Assembly: GCF_040183065.1 (NCBI RefSeq)
Contig: NC_091119.1
Coordinates: 197,214,543-197,278,542, forward strand
Length of the DNA stretch: 64,000 bases
From: Periplaneta americana
Lineage: Eukaryota; Arthropoda; Insecta; Blattodea; Blattidae
Direction of reading: 5' to 3'
A model generated the notes under the pieces. The model did not search any database and was not told where the DNA came from. It saw only the letters and a list, made by a program, of their open reading frames with translations. This document shows positions 60,567 through 64,000 of this stretch, piece after piece (the stretch's first letter is position 1; every line of letters begins with the position of its first letter). The position numbers and the translations under genes were made by a program.

Positions 60567-61026
60567 GTTGTTGTTTTCTAATACCAGACATTTGACAATG
60601 AAGTCATTTGACCTCTTGCACTCCAATATTTTTCAAAGATATTGTCATGGTCAGCCACTGAAGCACAGATTTTGAGGTGGTCCGAATCCATTTCTTGGTT
60701 TGAGTTGCACAATGGGCAGTTAGGGGACTGATATATTCCAATTCTATGCAGGTGTTTGGCCAAACAATCATGGCCTGTTGCCAATCTAAATGCAGCTACA
60801 GACGATTTTCGTGGTAAATCGGGAATTAACTGTGGATTATGATGCAGAGAGTTACATTTTTTCCCTTGGGATTGTGTTATCAAATTTTGTTTGTTGAAGT
60901 CTAAGTATGTACATTTAATAAATCTCTTCACAGAGTAATACGTAGATTTAGTAACAGGTCTGTAAGTAGCAGTGCTGCCCTTCTTTGCTAAAGCATCCGC
61001 ATTCTCGTTTCCCAGGATTCCACAAT
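60567..61026 (-). pseudogene. RNase H-type LINE 3' fragment in the hAT element
   Basis: The minus strand reads [35 protein letters not shown], the [16 protein letters not shown] block, the CPLC knuckle and the stop. ATTATTATTAT flanks both sides, so target duplication and microsatellite cannot be separated. It carries only the last aspartate of the RNase H domain. Confidence 0.85.
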
Positions 61027-61139
61027 GGATTATTATTATTATCACATTTCTCGTGAAAAACAAAAACTGAATAGGCTACAGTGGACTATAGTGGACTTTA
61101 TGTTCTCAGCAAACAGTTGGATACATTAAGAAGATTGAT

Positions 61140-61155
61140 TGATTGATCATCATCA

Positions 61156-61193
<38 letters not shown>

Positions 61194-61206
61194 GTTGTTG
61201 TTGTTG
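61140..61206 (+). repeat. (ATT)n/(GTT)n microsatellite
   Basis: CATCATCATC, then ATT repeats, then GTT repeats. The open frame at 61139-61378 is a translation of it. Confidence 0.95.
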
Positions 61207-61269
61207 TACAGTGGTTATTGATGCAATAATAATAGTAATGGTTTACGTAAAATGGTATTCAAACAAGGA

Positions 61270-62036
61270 AAAACGAGAGTTAATGTATGTATTTATTTAC
61301 ACTGCAAGTGGGCAAGAACCCAGTGGCAGTGGTATACACAATATAAACAATACTTACTTACTTACAAATGGCTTTTAAGGAACCCGAAGGTTCATTGCCG
61401 CCCTCACATAAGCCCGCCATCGGTCCCTACAATATAAACAATACAAAATAAAATGATAAACAATACACAATAAAATGATTAAAAAATGTACAATAAAATT
61501 TACAATACACAATACAATTATACAATACACAATACAATTATATACACAATACAATTTCACACAATAATCACAATTAATAATAAAACATAAATAAAATACC
61601 TAATTTTACAATACAACCTACATATGTATAGGCCCTACATAAGTTTCAATAGTCTTTGACTTTACTCTCATCTCACTCACTGTAGTGGCACTATGACGCA
61701 TTTCACTGACACTTTAGCACACATTTCACTGACACTCTGTAACACATTTCATTGACACTATAGGACACATTTCATTGACGCTATAAATTATCACTGATCG
61801 GAACTATTCACTGCGCTGTAAAACCATAACTTCACTGACTCACCTCGCTTCACTGATACAACAGTTCAAATAAGTCAAATAATTACACCCTTATGCATAC
61901 TTACGTATGTATGTATTTATTCACACTGCAATGGGTATATACCCGGTGGCAGTGGTAACTATTTACACTCAATAAAGACAATAATAAACACAGTTAATAA
62001 AAAATACAATTAATAATAATACTAATAATTAATACT

Positions 62037-62071
<35 letters not shown>

Positions 62072-62480
62072 ATGATAATAATAATAACAGGGAACATCCT
62101 AAATTAAATGAAGCACGATCAGTTAAAATAACATTTAAAGTAAATCTAATTTGTACCTTAAACCTATGTTCGAACTAAAACCCACGAGTATGATATGTTC
62201 ATATCTGCACAAGTACCTTTCAACACTACACTCATTTCGCTGTCAACTCACTCACTGCACTGGAACTACGACACATTTCACTGATTCTATCCTGATTTCA
62301 CTAACACTTCAAAAACATTTCACTGTTCAAATACTTTGCACTGCCACTATAAACTATAAAGTTTCACTGACAGGAACACGTTTCACCTACTCAACACACT
62401 TCACTGATACAACACACTTCACTGACACAACATAATTCTTCACTGATAGAACACTTCAATAGCAAAATATCAATTACACC
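61270..62480 (+). repeat. Two related repeat blocks with degenerate CACATTTCACTGACACT arrays
   Basis: Block 1 (about 61283-61900) starts GTATGTATTTATTTACACTG, then GGGCAAGAACCCAGTGGCAG. Block 2 (about 61910-62480) starts GTATGTATTTATTCACACTG, then GGGTATATACCCGGTGGCAG. Each continues through A-rich AATAATA or ATACAATA stretches into short, irregular repeats of CACATTTCACTGACACT. An RTE-like tail scrap (61367-61430) is embedded in block 1. The element type is unknown to me. Confidence 0.65.
61367..61430 (-). pseudogene. RTE-like tail scrap
   Basis: The minus strand reads RDRWRAYVRAAMNLRVP and a stop, a variant of the C-terminus of the ORF at 3704-5032, here joined to unrelated AT-rich sequence at its upstream side. 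Confidence 0.75.
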
Positions 62481-62633
62481 CTTTAAATCACACCTTATAA
62501 ACAGAACTACAAAGTTCTATAAGTTCGATATTGCAAAAGAAACTATATAATGTAATGAAATAACAATATATAATACAGTGGGATGCATACCCCTGGGAGT
62601 AGCGTACCATGATTGAATACCATTGACCTATAC

Positions 62634-63235
62634 CACTTTACCTTCATCTTGTACTGCTAAGGTTTAGGCCTAATTGACATGTCCTGAGAGATTCTTTCCA
62701 GTCTGTTATTGGTCATTCAGGTTTCCCGTATCCTCTGGGTTTATACTCTATTATTTGTTGGCAGTCCTATCGTCTTGCATTCTTCAGAGTGGTCGAGAAG
62801 TAGGCGTCCCCCCATTTATTTCGTGAAGATTTAAGTTGGGGTGTTGGTAAGTGTGCAGTGGGAGTATGACCTGTATTGCACAATGGAAGAGTTACGAACA
62901 GCTGTGCAAGATGCCTTCACGTATGCATGCGACCTCAGATTAAGTCCACAGAACTTGGCACAGAGTTCAGCAATGACATCTCCATATCCATGTTCTGGAC
63001 CCTTAAACCATCAGGTAAGTGTCCATATCAAGCTTTCAGTCATAACAACTGTAGTGTCGAGAATAAAGGGGGGAATGTCCATTTCTTGGCCACTCCATGT
63101 AGACTATATCTCGTAATTTAGTTAAAAAATTGTGGTGTTATTATTCCATTTAACATGAATACATCTATAAGTTTGATCCAGTACTAGGACTGACACATTT
63201 ACAGGTCAGTTTTCTTGTGCCTATGATTTCTGTTG
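62634..63235. other. Unassigned stretch
   Basis: Two overlapping open frames (62841-63116 and 62876-63121) show no recognisable motif. No repeat was identified. Confidence 0.35.
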
Positions 63236-63239
63236 TTGT

Positions 63240-63375
63240 TTTCTAATGCCAGGCATTTGACAATAAAGTCATTTGACCTCTTGCATTCCAATATTTTTCA
63301 AATATATTGTCATGGTTAGCCACTGACGCACAGATTTTGAGATGTTCTGAATCCATTTCTTGATTTGAGTTGCAC
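63240..63375 (-). pseudogene. RNase H-type LINE 3' tail fragment
   Basis: The minus strand reads the zinc-knuckle end, EHLKICA-like residues and the AACAACA tail at the left side. It is directly joined to the [10 protein letters not shown] repeat at 63376, the same arrangement as at 13712-13987. Confidence 0.75.
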
Positions 63376-63565
63376 AAGTTAAAATGGCAAGTTGTAGCCG
63401 ATTTAAGTGAACACCATGTTTTAACGTTTTGGTGACTACTTCATTCACACACAACCCCCAGAATATCTGGAGGACCACACCTGCTGTTGGTCGACGGGTC
63501 CATTGGACCTAGCTGGGAGATCTTGTTGATCACCAGCTTTCCCTCCTTAAGCCACTGAAGGACGA
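63376..63565 (-). repeat. [10 protein letters not shown] repeat copy
   Basis: The minus strand reads [29 protein letters not shown] residues, NEVVTKTLKHGVHLNRLQLA and ends at the LINE tail. Copies are also at 13837-15075 and 29955-30190. Confidence 0.65.
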
Positions 63566-63837
63566 TTTTAGTGCCATAGCAGGTCAGCACTAGGAACAGA
63601 AAAGTAGGAAGAGTAGGAAGGAAAGTGAAATGAACCCCTAGGCCTCGAATGCTCTAATGCCGTCAGGGTCGAAGAAAGTAAGAGTTCAGTCAGAGGACTG
63701 GATAGGAAAGGGTAAAGAGGGAATTAGGTATTGAATAGAGGAAAATTATACCAAATTCGGTCATTAACCCATCAAGCTCACCAGTGCTAATTGATGAGTA
63801 GCCCCTCCCTTTAGTTCAGCTTGTAAAATTATGCTTA
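63566..63837. other. Unassigned stretch
   Basis: A-rich sequence without a recognised feature. Confidence 0.3.
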
Positions 63838-64000
63838 CTAAAAGCTGCACCATGGAACTTTTAGAGAACCTGGATGTTCATGCCACCCTCACATAAGCCC
63901 GCCATCAATCTCTGTCCTGAGCAAGATTAATCCAGTCCCTACCATCATGTCCCACCTCCCTCAAATCCATTTTAATATTATTCTCCCATCTACATCTCTG
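63838..64000 (-). pseudogene. RTE-like retrotransposon 3' end, running out of the window
   Basis: The minus strand reads the conserved tail (MDLREVGHDGRD-like, LAQDRD, VRVA.NIQV-like) with substitutions. It begins near 63838 on the 3' side and continues past 64000, so its 5' extent is unknown. Confidence 0.8.

Larger units (their letters stand above)
60436..62625. mobile_element. hAT transposon (2190 bp) with nested LINE pieces
   Basis: The left end CAGTGATATTCAACCTTTTT and the reverse complement of the right end CAATGGTATTCAATCATGGT are inverted, each followed by (G)CGTACC. The flanks GCCTAGAC (60428-60435) and ACCTATAC (62626-62633) match at 6 of 8 positions, as expected for an old 8-bp duplication. 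No transposase remains were seen. Confidence 0.7.

Noticed and set aside
62841..63121. Two overlapping open frames that might be a small gene
   Set aside because: They lie in different frames of the same DNA, show no motif, and no splice pattern or repeat family supports either.

Overview
This window looks like a piece of a large, AT-rich, repeat-laden insect genome. The two host genes have short exons with GT/AG introns, and the repeats are insect-type: mariner, pogo-like, hAT, PIF/Harbinger, RTE-, CR1- and Jockey-like elements, and tRNA-derived SINEs. Several families (the RTE-like reverse transcriptase with its characteristic C-terminal tail, and the SINE ending in a run of TTTACCTTTT) remind me of cockroach and termite genomes. 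A blattodean source is therefore my best guess, but it is an inference from memory, not something I could test.

Two host genes can be supported, both on the + strand. The first is a PRL-type (PTP4A) protein tyrosine phosphatase. Its last three coding exons are at 13311-13442, 20115-20281 and 22642-22753; the N-terminal ~35 residues were not found and probably lie upstream. The second is the proteasome inhibitor PI31 (PSMF1), complete in five exons between 40725 and 54386, with a predicted protein of 289 residues. Exon phases join cleanly in both genes. The two proteins have unrelated roles, so there is no operon or pathway logic here.

The rest is mostly mobile DNA, often nested, and many insertions keep target-site duplications (TSDs) that I could read directly. 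Layout: 1-690 Jockey-like 3' end; 960-2860 a TIR element; 3693-5032 an RTE-like insertion with a 15-bp TSD; 5.9-7.4 kb SINEs and RTE tails; 7811-8655 and 8849-11506 hAT elements, the second holding a Harbinger-like element; 12.2-13.0 kb decayed hAT. PRL intron (13.4-20.1 kb): RNase H-type LINE copies, a deleted mariner (18150-19069) and an RTE-like 3' end touching the acceptor. 20.3-21.8 kb pogo-like element. 24.8-26.0 kb Tc1-like element. 26.6-29.9 kb hAT with Harbinger inside. 30.4-32.3 kb a triple nest. 32.3-32.9 kb Penelope-like hammerhead motifs. 33.4-39.4 kb retroelement fragments and a small tRNA-like foldback. PSMF1 introns: SINEs, CR1-like and RTE-like fragments, a hAT, and a 757-bp composite built from three tRNA-like cloverleaves. 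54.9-55.6 kb a 141-bp tandem array. 56.4-59.6 kb a LINE broken by a pogo-like and a hAT insertion. 60.4-62.6 kb hAT with nested LINE. 63.2-64.0 kb LINE tails.

The most unusual item is the tRNA-like composite family (53253-54009 and 38167-38378): back-to-back tRNA-like units in opposite orientation, inserted with 14- and 17-bp TSDs.
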